Positions 21,083 to 29,208 of a stretch of 36,694 nucleotides of DNA are shown here, in pieces. A program made the translations under genes and the position numbers. The stretch comes from Brevinematales bacterium (GTDB taxonomy: Bacteria; Spirochaetota; Brevinematia; Brevinematales; GWF1-51-8): contig JAGVBZ010000016.1 in the NCBI GenBank assembly GCA_020059465.1, positions 1-36,694 of the forward strand. The letters are read 5' to 3'. Within the stretch, counting starts at the first letter, position 1. Every line of letters starts with the position of its first letter. The notes under the pieces are model-generated. The model worked only from the letters and a program-made list of their open reading frames with translations, searched no databases and was not told the DNA's origin.

Positions 21083-23902
21083 ATGAGAAAATTTTTCGAC
21101 CGCTTTGCGGAATTTACGACAAAGAACGCGATATGGATTATTATCGGGACTATTCTGCTCACTTTTGGGCTTGGCGTTTTCATACTCAGACTGGAAATGA
21201 ATAACGACCTTCTCAATCAGGTATCCCCGGAAAGCGAGATCGGGAAACTTCCCCATCATATCAACGAAACATTCGGGGGAGTATCTCCCCTGATTATCGT
21301 GCTTGAGACTGAGGATGTTTTTACCCATGAAAACCTGAGCCTGATCAGGAAAATTACCCGCACTATCGAGACAAATGCAGAGATCGACAATGTGGTCAGT
21401 ATTACGGAAACCAAAGATATGTCCGCCAACGAGTATGGGATATTAGTGGACGATTTGTTCGGCGGGGATATTCCCACAAACGCGGACGAGATCGCGGCGA
21501 AGAAGAAATATATCATGGGTAAGGATATGTATCTCGGGACGCTGGTATCCACCGACGGGAAATACGCGATGATACTGGTAACCGTGAAAGGCGGCGGCCG
21601 GATCGATAAAATCACCCGTACAATTCGCTTACAGGTGGACGAGCTGATAAATGGGAGCAAGGTTAAAATCTACTACGGCGGCACACCGGCGATATTAAAC
21701 TCGATTTTTGATGTGGTGATCGGCGACCTCGTTGTGCTGGTTCCCTTTGTTATTTTCATTGTCGCGCTTATCCTGTTCCTCTCGTTCGGTACAATTCGCG
21801 GGATACTGCTGCCCCTCCTGTCGGTCGGAATGGCGACTATTATGGCGATGGGAGTTATGGGTGTATTTATGATCAATTTCAGCATGATCGGCGCGGCAAT
21901 TCCGGTTGTTCTGATAGCGGTCGGCAACGCATACGGTATCCATCTGCTGAACAAGTACTATGAGGAAACCGCTAAGGGGATAATCGACCCGAAACGCTTG
22001 GTGCATAACAGTTTACGCGATGTCGGAATCCCGATAATCATGGCGGGAATGACCACATTTTTCGGATTTATCTCGCTGATTTTCTCCGATCTGACGATGA
22101 TTCAGGACTTCGGGAAAATTACTGCGCTGGGAGTGGTTTTAGCGCTGCTTATAGCTGTGCTGTTTATCCCCGCTCTGCTGTCCAGGATGAAGCCTCAGAA
22201 ACAGCGTATCGGCGGAACCGACGGCAAACACCATCATATCGGGAAATTCGCGGTGTTTTTAACGGAAGCGCTGATAACGAAAAGGGTGTGGGTGTTCATC
22301 GTTTTCGGGGTAATCTCGATTGCGTGTATATCCCAGTTCTGGAGGCTGTATCCCGAGATGGACTATCTTTCGTTCTTCAAACCGGACAGCGAGCCTGTTA
22401 CTGTCAGTCATGTAATCAACGATCATTTCGGCGGTTATAACGCTTTTTCAATCTATCTCAAGGGAGATATTTCGGATGCAGGGATTCAGAAACTCATGAC
22501 AGTGCTCGAAGAAAAGACCAAGTCGTATAAGAAAATCGCCTCGGTAGGCGGTGTGCACGATATGATCGCGGAACTGAACTTTCTATGGACGGGGCTAAAG
22601 ACAGTCCCCGAGACGACGGGGGAAGTAGAGAATTTATGGTTTTTTCTCGACGGGCAGGAACAACTCAAAAGTATGGTAACCAAGGATAAAAAGGAAGCGG
22701 TCATTACCTTCCTTCTACCCTCGGTATCATCGGGCTTTGAAAAACAAGTTTTCGATCCCCTGAATGAACTGATTGCGAAGTACCGGGATGGGGTGAAGAT
22801 GGCGCCGGTTTATTTTACCAACAGTATGCTTGTTGAACTGGTCGCGATGATGTTATCCAATGCTTATGGAAAGGACGGGGATATTTCGATAGACTCGCAA
22901 AAACTGAAGGAAACGGTTCAGAACACCGGGTTAGCTGTTATCGGGTATAAACCCGCGTTTCCGGGGGATATTCTGATAAAGTATATGACGGGCGCAGAAT
23001 GCGAGATAACTCTCACGAAGCCGCAGACGGCCGGGATTATCGCGAAAATGAAGGGGCTAAAAGACTGCTCGCCTGAATCCGTTTATTCCGCGATAGCGAA
23101 AATTGTCCCTGTAGGGAACGGATATACTTCAGAGGATGTGAAAATGCTGGCGGAGAGCCTGTCGATCCGTTACGATGAAAATATTCGGGTGCAGCAGTAC
23201 CATTTTGCGGCGGATCAGATCTATAGCGCCCTCGATAAAAACATCGACCGCGAGCGTCTCATGTATGCTATCGGGCCGATGTTCTGGAAAACAATGCCCG
23301 CGGGGAGCGCCTATGACGGCCCTACCGCTGTTGAGAAGAAACTCGATGTAATCGAGGTCAGCGGTTACGCCTACTTATTATCACAGACCAAACAGAGACT
23401 GCTTATCAATCAGGCAACCAGTTTGATTTTCGCGCTTCTCGCCGTGCTTATCCTCAATGCGTTTACCTTCCGGTCTTTCGCAAAGGGGATCGTTTCTATT
23501 ACTGCGATCATATTCACGCTGCTTGTCAATTTCGGGGTGATGGCCGTATTCGGGATACCGCTCGATCTGGTCTCGGTGACAATCGCGAGTATCGCTATCG
23601 GAACAGGTATCGATTATAGTATTCACTTTACCAACCGGTTCTCGCTTGAACTGGAGCGTAACGGGGGCGACGAGAAGCAGGCGATTGCCGGAACGCTTTC
23701 GACGACCGGTATAGGAATCCTTGCCAATGCCGTCTCGGTGGGACTGGGGTTTGTCGTCCTGATGTTCGCGAGCCTGGGCCCGTTACGGACGTTCGGTATG
23801 CTTCTCGCGATCAGTATGCTGGTCAGCAGTATCGCCTCGCTGACTCTGCTTCCGGCGGTATTTCATGTGACGGGCGTGTTTAGAAAAAAAACAACAGATT
23901 AG
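21083..23902 (+). CDS. MMPL/RND-superfamily permease
   Basis: A 939-residue inner-membrane transporter with about 12 helices and two large periplasmic loops (residues ~40-210 and ~440-780). Each half repeats TM1-loop-TM2..6. The proton-relay region in the second half reads GTGIDYSIHFTNRF (D~842, Y~843), as in MmpL and SSD-type proteins. The corresponding first-half segment is VGNAYGIHLLNKYYEE (~281), lacking the acidic residue. This asymmetry is seen in other hopanoid- or lipid-type RND permeases as far as I recall. It is flanked by a periplasmic LolA-like carrier and a barrel gene, which supports a lipid or lipoprotein export role. Start ATG at 21083 after GAAGGGAG. Confidence 0.9.
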   Translation: MRKFFDRFAEFTTKNAIWIIIGTILLTFGLGVFILRLEMNNDLLNQVSPESEIGKLPHHINETFGGVSPLIIVLETEDVFTHENLSLIRKITRTIETNAEIDNVVSITETKDMSANEYGILVDDLFGGDIPTNADEIAAKKKYIMGKDMYLGTLVSTDGKYAMILVTVKGGGRIDKITRTIRLQVDELINGSKVKIYYGGTPAILNSIFDVVIGDLVVLVPFVIFIVALILFLSFGTIRGILLPLLSVGMATIMAMGVMGVFMINFSMIGAAIPVVLIAVGNAYGIHLLNKYYEETAKGIIDPKRLVHNSLRDVGIPIIMAGMTTFFGFISLIFSDLTMIQDFGKITALGVVLALLIAVLFIPALLSRMKPQKQRIGGTDGKHHHIGKFAVFLTEALITKRVWVFIVFGVISIACISQFWRLYPEMDYLSFFKPDSEPVTVSHVINDHFGGYNAFSIYLKGDISDAGIQKLMTVLEEKTKSYKKIASVGGVHDMIAELNFLWTGLKTVPETTGEVENLWFFLDGQEQLKSMVTKDKKEAVITFLLPSVSSGFEKQVFDPLNELIAKYRDGVKMAPVYFTNSMLVELVAMMLSNAYGKDGDISIDSQKLKETVQNTGLAVIGYKPAFPGDILIKYMTGAECEITLTKPQTAGIIAKMKGLKDCSPESVYSAIAKIVPVGNGYTSEDVKMLAESLSIRYDENIRVQQYHFAADQIYSALDKNIDRERLMYAIGPMFWKTMPAGSAYDGPTAVEKKLDVIEVSGYAYLLSQTKQRLLINQATSLIFALLAVLILNAFTFRSFAKGIVSITAIIFTLLVNFGVMAVFGIPLDLVSVTIASIAIGTGIDYSIHFTNRFSLELERNGGDEKQAIAGTLSTTGIGILANAVSVGLGFVVLMFASLGPLRTFGMLLAISMLVSSIASLTLLPAVFHVTGVFRKKTTD

Positions 23903-23911
23903 GAGGATAAT

Positions 23912-24658
23912 ATGAAGAAAATGAAGGGGATTATTACAATCCTGTGTATTGCTGCCGGGCTTTCCTCGGGATACGGTCTCACAGGCGCCGAGGTTCTCGA
24001 TAAGGTCGAGAATGCGCTGACCGGGCCGCAGGATGTCGAATCGTTGAATATCCTGACCCTCGCGAATAGCGACGGAAGCGGTAAGGAGATCCGCGAGATG
24101 AAGATGTACGTCTCCGGGACGGATATGCGGGTAGTGAAATTTACAAAACCCGCCGGTGTCAGCGGAATAGGGCTTCTGGTGACCGGTGAGAACCAGATAT
24201 GGATTTATCTGCCGGAAATGAAAAAGATAAAGATGATACAGGGGTCGTTCAAGAACGACAGTTTCCAGGGTACGGATTTTTCCTACAACGAAATCGGGAG
24301 CTATGAATACAAGAAGGATTATTCCGCTTCGATTAGCTCGGAGGACGATAAAACATATGTCCTTACCCTTATCCGGAAACCGGGGTCGGAGAAACCGTAC
24401 GACAAACTGATGATGACTATCGATAAAACCACATTTATCCCGTCCAAGGCGGAATTCTACAACGGTAAAACACTGAAAAAGATTATGGATATTCTCGAAG
24501 TGAAGAAGTACGGGAAATACGATATCCCGGTGAAAATTAAGGTCGAAGACCTTGAAAAAAAGCACTATACGGAAATGAATATGAAGGACGTCAAGTTCGA
24601 TCAGGGATTAAAGAACAAAGGGATTTTTACCCAACAGTACCTGAAGAAAAAAGAATAA
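23912..24658 (+). CDS. LolA-like outer-membrane lipoprotein-sorting family protein
   Basis: A 248-residue periplasmic protein with a signal peptide (MKKMKGIITILCIAAGLSSGYG, cleavage probably near SGYG). The mature sequence matches the LolA-like family often placed beside RND permeases: VLDKVENALTGP at the N terminus, MYVSGTDMRVVKFTKPAGVSG, the phrase NQIWIYLPEMKKIK, and a basic C terminus. The fold is an open beta-barrel with a hydrophobic cavity that carries lipid or lipoprotein through the periplasm. Genuine LolA is about 180-200 residues and is partnered by LolCDE; the pairing with an MMPL permease instead suggests a different cargo. It starts 9 nt after the permease stop with AGGAGG. Confidence 0.88.
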   Translation: MKKMKGIITILCIAAGLSSGYGLTGAEVLDKVENALTGPQDVESLNILTLANSDGSGKEIREMKMYVSGTDMRVVKFTKPAGVSGIGLLVTGENQIWIYLPEMKKIKMIQGSFKNDSFQGTDFSYNEIGSYEYKKDYSASISSEDDKTYVLTLIRKPGSEKPYDKLMMTIDKTTFIPSKAEFYNGKTLKKIMDILEVKKYGKYDIPVKIKVEDLEKKHYTEMNMKDVKFDQGLKNKGIFTQQYLKKKE

Positions 24659-24668
24659 GGGGGAAATT

Positions 24669-26159
24669 ATGAAAAGGTTATTTCTCGCGCTGACGATTGC
24701 CGGTATTACTGCCTCTGGCGGATGGGGTGCGGAAATCCTGGGGAAGGTAAAAACGGAACTGCGGGTCTCTCCCACCAACGGGGATATCGTATTCAACGAA
24801 CTGAGCGGAAGCCTGAAATTCGATACACAGATCAACGATAATTTTTACGGGATGGTCAAGCTCGGGTTCCGGTATTCGGGACAGCCCAAAGGGCAATCCA
24901 CCCTGAACAATATATTGATCCCGCAGGAACTCGCGTGGAGCAGTTCGATGCTTCCGCTCGATATCCTGATCGACGAGGCATACTTCACGTACGATAATTT
25001 TATTTTCGACGGATTGGAATTCACTGTGGGGAAACAGCGAATCGTGTGGGGTACGGCGGATTTATTCAATCCGACCGATATCATCAATCCCGGCGATTTT
25101 TACGATCTGCTGAGTTTCGGGAAGAAGTCGGCGTCTGTCGCCGTGAATACGACGCTGCATTTTAATATCGCGGAAAGCGAATCGGGACTTCAATTCGTAT
25201 ATCAGCCGCATAGCCCGATTGCGCAGATGAATATTACGATGATCGCGTTGATGGAATCAGGGATTTTGCAGAACATCGTCGCCGGGATACTCCCGAACGT
25301 GACGTCGTTCAGCGACGGCTCGCCGGGATGGACGTCGCCGGCCGCCGAGACGCCCGAACTTTCCATCTACAACGCCTCGTACGGTCTGCGTTATAAGATC
25401 AATCTCGGCCCGCTTGATATTTCCGCCAGCGCGGTCAGCCGTATCAACGACCTGCCGTTTATTAAGAATATTTCTATCCAACAGCAGACGATTATCGATA
25501 TGGGCGGCGGTACGACGAACGTGACGCTGAACGGCAAGAGTTACACGCTGGCCTATTACCGCGAGGCCGAAGCCGGTCTGGATTTTTCATGGAATACCGG
25601 ACTTTTCGTAATATGGGGCGAGGCGGGAGTCACGTTCCCGGAAAAAACGGTATCTGTCATGCGGAGCGACGCTGAAGTGATTGTTATTCCGGTGATGATA
25701 ACCAATAATGTTACGACGATCGGAGAACAAACCTATATCTCCAATCAGCCGTACGTGAAATACACTGTCGGCGGGGACTGCCTGTTCGACGGCGGATGGT
25801 ATATCAATTTTCAGTTCGCCCACGGATTTTTCACCGAACGCGGGCTGACCGGCGCCGAACGCCTTCAGGATTATTTTATCCTCCGGTTTGAAAAAAACTT
25901 TCTCGACGATAAAATCAAGCTCTTTCTTACGGGGATACTGAACGTAGACACTTTTGGCGATGCGTTCGAGAGCTCCGATTTTGGCGCATACTTCAACGAC
26001 CATTACGGCGCGGTAATGCAGTTCGGGATATCCTACAAGCCTACGCCCGGGCTGGACATCACTCTGGGCTCTATGTTATTCGACGGTGCGCCCGGATGCA
26101 CGGTCGGACGGATGAAGGATTACGACCTGATTTATACATCGTTCGAGTATGCGTTCTAA
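24669..26159 (+). CDS. Probable outer-membrane beta-barrel protein (DUF1302-like)
   Basis: A 496-residue exported protein. The signal peptide is MKRLFLALTIAGITASGGWG. The mature part alternates polar and hydrophobic residues in many short strands and includes the phrase FTVGKQRIVWGTADLFNPTDI, which is typical of DUF1302-type and related barrels found beside RND permeases. The C terminus ends FEYAF, and a terminal aromatic residue is the usual Bam-recognition signal of outer-membrane barrels. It starts 10 nt after the LolA-like gene with AGGGGG. It would be the outer-membrane exit or acceptor of the export line. The operon ends at a strong terminator 50 nt later. Confidence 0.82.
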   Translation: MKRLFLALTIAGITASGGWGAEILGKVKTELRVSPTNGDIVFNELSGSLKFDTQINDNFYGMVKLGFRYSGQPKGQSTLNNILIPQELAWSSSMLPLDILIDEAYFTYDNFIFDGLEFTVGKQRIVWGTADLFNPTDIINPGDFYDLLSFGKKSASVAVNTTLHFNIAESESGLQFVYQPHSPIAQMNITMIALMESGILQNIVAGILPNVTSFSDGSPGWTSPAAETPELSIYNASYGLRYKINLGPLDISASAVSRINDLPFIKNISIQQQTIIDMGGGTTNVTLNGKSYTLAYYREAEAGLDFSWNTGLFVIWGEAGVTFPEKTVSVMRSDAEVIVIPVMITNNVTTIGEQTYISNQPYVKYTVGGDCLFDGGWYINFQFAHGFFTERGLTGAERLQDYFILRFEKNFLDDKIKLFLTGILNVDTFGDAFESSDFGAYFNDHYGAVMQFGISYKPTPGLDITLGSMLFDGAPGCTVGRMKDYDLIYTSFEYAF

Positions 26160-26208
26160 GGATTGATTGATTTTTATTCATCAGCCCATTTGTGTAAAAA
26201 AAACACGC

Positions 26209-26245
26209 AGGAGTGTATTTAAAAAAGTACACTCCTTTTCTTATT
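26209..26245 (+). terminator. Terminator of the tetR-RND operon
   Basis: AGGAGTGTA (26209-26217) and TACACTCCT (26228-26236) form a 9-bp perfect stem with a 10-nt loop, followed by TTTCTTATTT. It closes the five-gene operon. Confidence 0.85.
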
Positions 26246-26369
26246 TATCCCGATAAAACGATAAAAAGGCGAATTATATGGAAAATGTTCAATTTGACAG
26301 GTAAAACAGTGCGGTTTTCAAGAAATTTATGCATTATTAATAGGTTTCTCCTTGCCGTTTTTTGGTATG

Positions 26370-26397
26370 TTGGCACAGTTTATGCGATATATATTAT
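26370..26397 (+). promoter_or_regulatory. Promoter of the four-cysteine protein gene, possibly sigma-54 type
   Basis: TTGGCACAGTTTATGCGA (26370-26387) places GG and GC ten bases apart and matches the sigma-54 consensus TGGCAC-N5-TTGC with one mismatch in the -12 half. The same stretch can also be read as a sigma-70 promoter: TTGGCA (26370) and TATTAT (26392) 16 nt apart. Which one works cannot be decided from sequence. Confidence 0.45.
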
Positions 26398-26420
26398 GAG
26401 GTCACACAAAGGAGGAAACT

Positions 26421-26621
26421 ATGTGCCCATTAAGAGAAAGTTGCGGTTTTTATAACAACAACGATAATAAGAAACTTTCCGACAATGAAGTCGGCCTTAT
26501 GAAGAAGGTATTCTGCGATTCCGAGCTGTTTCTGCTCAATAAGGACTGCAAGATATTCCTGTATAAGATGCACCAGAAGGCCGCACGCCCCCGTCCGATG
26601 CATATGCATCCGCTCGGGTAA
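26421..26621 (+). CDS. 66-residue four-cysteine protein
   Basis: A small cytosolic protein with a strong ribosome binding site (AAAGGAGG, 5 nt from the ATG) and its own promoter and terminator, so I judge it real. Cysteines lie at 2, 8, 32 and 43 (C-x5-C-x23-C-x10-C). The opening MCPLRESCGFYN and the C-x5-C spacing recall a set of uncharacterised small proteins with a C-P-x(4)-C-x-F start that I have seen in many anaerobes; they may bind an iron-sulfur cluster or zinc. The C terminus is basic and histidine-rich (HMHPLG). No function can be assigned. It is convergent with the GH31 gene. Confidence 0.75.
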   Translation: MCPLRESCGFYNNNDNKKLSDNEVGLMKKVFCDSELFLLNKDCKIFLYKMHQKAARPRPMHMHPLG

Positions 26622-26665
26622 CGAAATAAATTTTAGTGCAATGCCTCCAAATCATACACGGATTA

Positions 26666-26695
26666 GGGGCGCCGGTAAGGCGCCCCTTGTCTATT
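26666..26695 (+). terminator. Terminator between convergent genes
   Basis: GGGGCGCC (26666-26673) and GGCGCCCC (26679-26686) form an 8-bp GC stem with a five-base loop, then TTGTCTATT. It follows the four-cysteine gene; the stem is symmetric and may also serve the GH31 gene on the other strand, although that side lacks a T-run. Confidence 0.8.
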
Positions 26696-26704
26696 GATAG
26701 GGTA

Positions 26705-29086
26705 TCAGTATATCACCTTTCCGTCCTTGACAGCAGAACTCACCCCGTTAATGGAGACTGATTTCACTCCCGCCGGTAAAACGAATATCATTTTACGACC
26801 CGGGTCGTACGCGCCGTCGGTTTTGACTGTTATCGACGCTTTATCGCCGGACTGCCGGAAAGTGACTCCTGTCAGCAGGTAGCCGCCGTGCATAAAGCTC
26901 CAGCTATTCCCGTCATCCTCGTACACTGCTCCGTAAGCGTATCCGGCCGAATCGGGATACACTGTCATTGTTACGTCACGGCCCTTCGCGAGCGCGGCGG
27001 TGTTTTTCATCTTGAATTCGTAGGTCGGCAGGATCGATCCGCATCTGATGAATACGGGAATGTTCGTAATGGTGACGTCAAGGGAGAATTTCCCGGCGGA
27101 GTACTTCTTCCCAGTCCAGAAGTCGGTCCATTCGCCCGGAGGCAGTACCGCGTCGAACTTGGTCTGCCCTTCCTTGATTACCGGGCAGATCAGCATATTG
27201 TTCCCCATCATGAACTCGTTGGTGACCCCGCAGTAATTGTACCCGTACTCGAAGAATAGCGGGCGCGCGATCGGCGCGCCGGTCAGCGTAGCATGATAGA
27301 CCTGAGTGTATATATACGGTAAAAGACGGTAGCGCAGGTAAAGGTAGTTTCTGATTATCCCATGATATTGCTTGAAATGCTTCGCATAGGGTTCCTGAAA
27401 CAGGGTTCCCTTGCCGGTATGGTCGCGCATGAACGGGATAAAAGTACCGAGCTGAATCCATCGGGTGAAGAGTTCCGCCGACGGGCTTGCAGAGAATCCG
27501 CCGATATCCGAACCGGAGTACGGCATCCCGCTGAGGCCGAGGTTGAGCACCATCGGTACGACGTGCGCGAGATGTGCCCATGACGCTTTGTTGTCGCCCG
27601 TCCACATGAACGCATACCTCTGGATGCCGGGATACGCCGAACGGGTCAGCAGAAAGACCCTGTTCGAAGGGTCTGCGCTGTAGATTCCCATAGAGGTCGC
27701 CATCGCCATCGTGAGGCCGTAGACGTTATGAATCTGCCAGTCGGGCGCGCCGATGCCTTCCCAGTCGCGGAAAGCGTTCATATCCATCCCCCATCCGCTG
27801 ACTTCGGTTTTAAATACGCTGGGCTCGTTCATGTCGATCCATTGGCCGGATATACCCCAGTCCTTAAGGGTTTGATAAAGCCCCGCCCACCAGTCGCGGG
27901 CCGCGGGATTGGAGTAGTCCGGGAAAACACACATCCCGGGCCAGACCTTCCCGATAAAATGATCTTTCCTGTTCGCTTTATACATGAAGGCATCTTTCTG
28001 CATCCCGCTGTCGTAGACCCAATAGCCCGGTTCCTGTTTTACTCCCGGGTCGATGATGGTTACCGTTTTGATGCCTTTCGCCGATAGATCGGACGTGAGT
28101 TTCTTCAGGTCGGGGAATGTTTCCTCGTTGAAAGTGAAACACTTATATTCGTCCATATAATCGATATCGAGCCAGATCGATTCGACGGGCATGTCGTAGG
28201 TTTCGAAGTTTTTCGCGACCGCCCGGACGGCGTTCTCGTCCATATAGGAGTACTTGCACTGATGGAACCCGAATGCCCAGAGGGGCGGAAGGTACGGACG
28301 CCCGGTCATGGAAGTGAATTTTTCGAGGATCTCCTTCGGCGTGCCGGTATAAATATACAAGTTGAAGGTCGTTCCGAAAGTCCCGAAACTGGAGGCGAAA
28401 GATTCGTCCTTGAAGACGGATTGGTATCCCTTCTTTATGTCGGGGTCGTTGAATGAAAAAACAGAAAACGCGGGACTGTCGAGGAATACCCCATAGGAGT
28501 ATCCGGGACTCATCGCGACATACACCGGGAAGGAGGCATAATATGGATACCAGTCTTTGTTGTAATTGCCGAGTGTCATACCGGTCAATTCTAAATTAGT
28601 CGACTGCCCGCCCATCCCGAAAATCCGTTCGCCGTAATAATCGTAATCCACGCAGAATCCTTTATAGTTAGCGATAACGATACCCGACGGTTTCGCGGAG
28701 AATATGACCTTTCCTTTCGCGGTCACAGAAAATTGAAAATCCTTTTTCACTATCTTAACCACAATCCCGCCCGCGTCGAGGAGAATGCTATCCCCGTTAT
28801 CTTTTACGAACGTCTTCACGGTATCGTTCGTATGAATCACCGCATACGAATAATGCGGTACCGGCTTATCCCCGTACTGCCCGTAAATATGCACGATGCC
28901 GTTGGAGAGTATCCGCACATGGAACGTTATGTCAGTATATTCCAGCGCGGCGGAATTATTGGAGACTGCAAAACCCTTCAGCTCGCCCGCCGGTGCGATC
29001 GTATTTCCGCCGGCGGCGGATAAGTTGCAGTGCATACCGAAAAGTGCGGCGGCGATTATTAATAATTTGATGTAAACTTTTTTCAT
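26705..29086 (-). CDS. Secreted GH31-family alpha-glycosidase, copy 1
   Basis: A 793-residue exported glycoside hydrolase. The signal peptide is MKKVYIKLLIIAAALFGMHCNLSA. The domain order is N-terminal beta-sandwich (~40-240), a TIM barrel (~250-590) and C-terminal beta domains. The nucleophile is D418 in WIDMNEP and the acid/base is D498 in FMWTGDN, with RSAYPGIQRYAF between. Phrases such as SIWLDIDYMDEYKCFTF and WAHLAHVVPMVLNLGLSG are typical of alpha-glucosidase-type GH31. Substrate (maltodextrin, alpha-glucoside or alpha-xyloside) is not determined. GGAGG precedes the ATG, and a separate promoter lies 28-57 nt upstream. It is paralogous to the gene at 29209. Confidence 0.9.
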   Translation of the reverse strand: MKKVYIKLLIIAAALFGMHCNLSAAGGNTIAPAGELKGFAVSNNSAALEYTDITFHVRILSNGIVHIYGQYGDKPVPHYSYAVIHTNDTVKTFVKDNGDSILLDAGGIVVKIVKKDFQFSVTAKGKVIFSAKPSGIVIANYKGFCVDYDYYGERIFGMGGQSTNLELTGMTLGNYNKDWYPYYASFPVYVAMSPGYSYGVFLDSPAFSVFSFNDPDIKKGYQSVFKDESFASSFGTFGTTFNLYIYTGTPKEILEKFTSMTGRPYLPPLWAFGFHQCKYSYMDENAVRAVAKNFETYDMPVESIWLDIDYMDEYKCFTFNEETFPDLKKLTSDLSAKGIKTVTIIDPGVKQEPGYWVYDSGMQKDAFMYKANRKDHFIGKVWPGMCVFPDYSNPAARDWWAGLYQTLKDWGISGQWIDMNEPSVFKTEVSGWGMDMNAFRDWEGIGAPDWQIHNVYGLTMAMATSMGIYSADPSNRVFLLTRSAYPGIQRYAFMWTGDNKASWAHLAHVVPMVLNLGLSGMPYSGSDIGGFSASPSAELFTRWIQLGTFIPFMRDHTGKGTLFQEPYAKHFKQYHGIIRNYLYLRYRLLPYIYTQVYHATLTGAPIARPLFFEYGYNYCGVTNEFMMGNNMLICPVIKEGQTKFDAVLPPGEWTDFWTGKKYSAGKFSLDVTITNIPVFIRCGSILPTYEFKMKNTAALAKGRDVTMTVYPDSAGYAYGAVYEDDGNSWSFMHGGYLLTGVTFRQSGDKASITVKTDGAYDPGRKMIFVLPAGVKSVSINGVSSAVKDGKVIY

Positions 29087-29113
29087 TTTATCCTCCGGTT
29101 AGAAACGGCACCC

Positions 29114-29143
29114 ATTATAATATCATGCGTGTTTAAAAGTCAA
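29114..29143 (-). promoter_or_regulatory. Internal promoter for GH31 copy 1
   Basis: On the minus strand TTGACT (29138-29143) and TATAAT (29114-29119) are 18 nt apart, ahead of the ribosome binding site. No copy of the LacI operator palindrome TGGAAACGCTTCCA is seen here, so this gene may escape full LacI control. Confidence 0.7.
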
Positions 29144-29208
29144 AAACGGTTCGGAAATAAACAACAAATACTACTATAGTTATGAATTATTTCCCATTCG
29201 CCCGGAAG

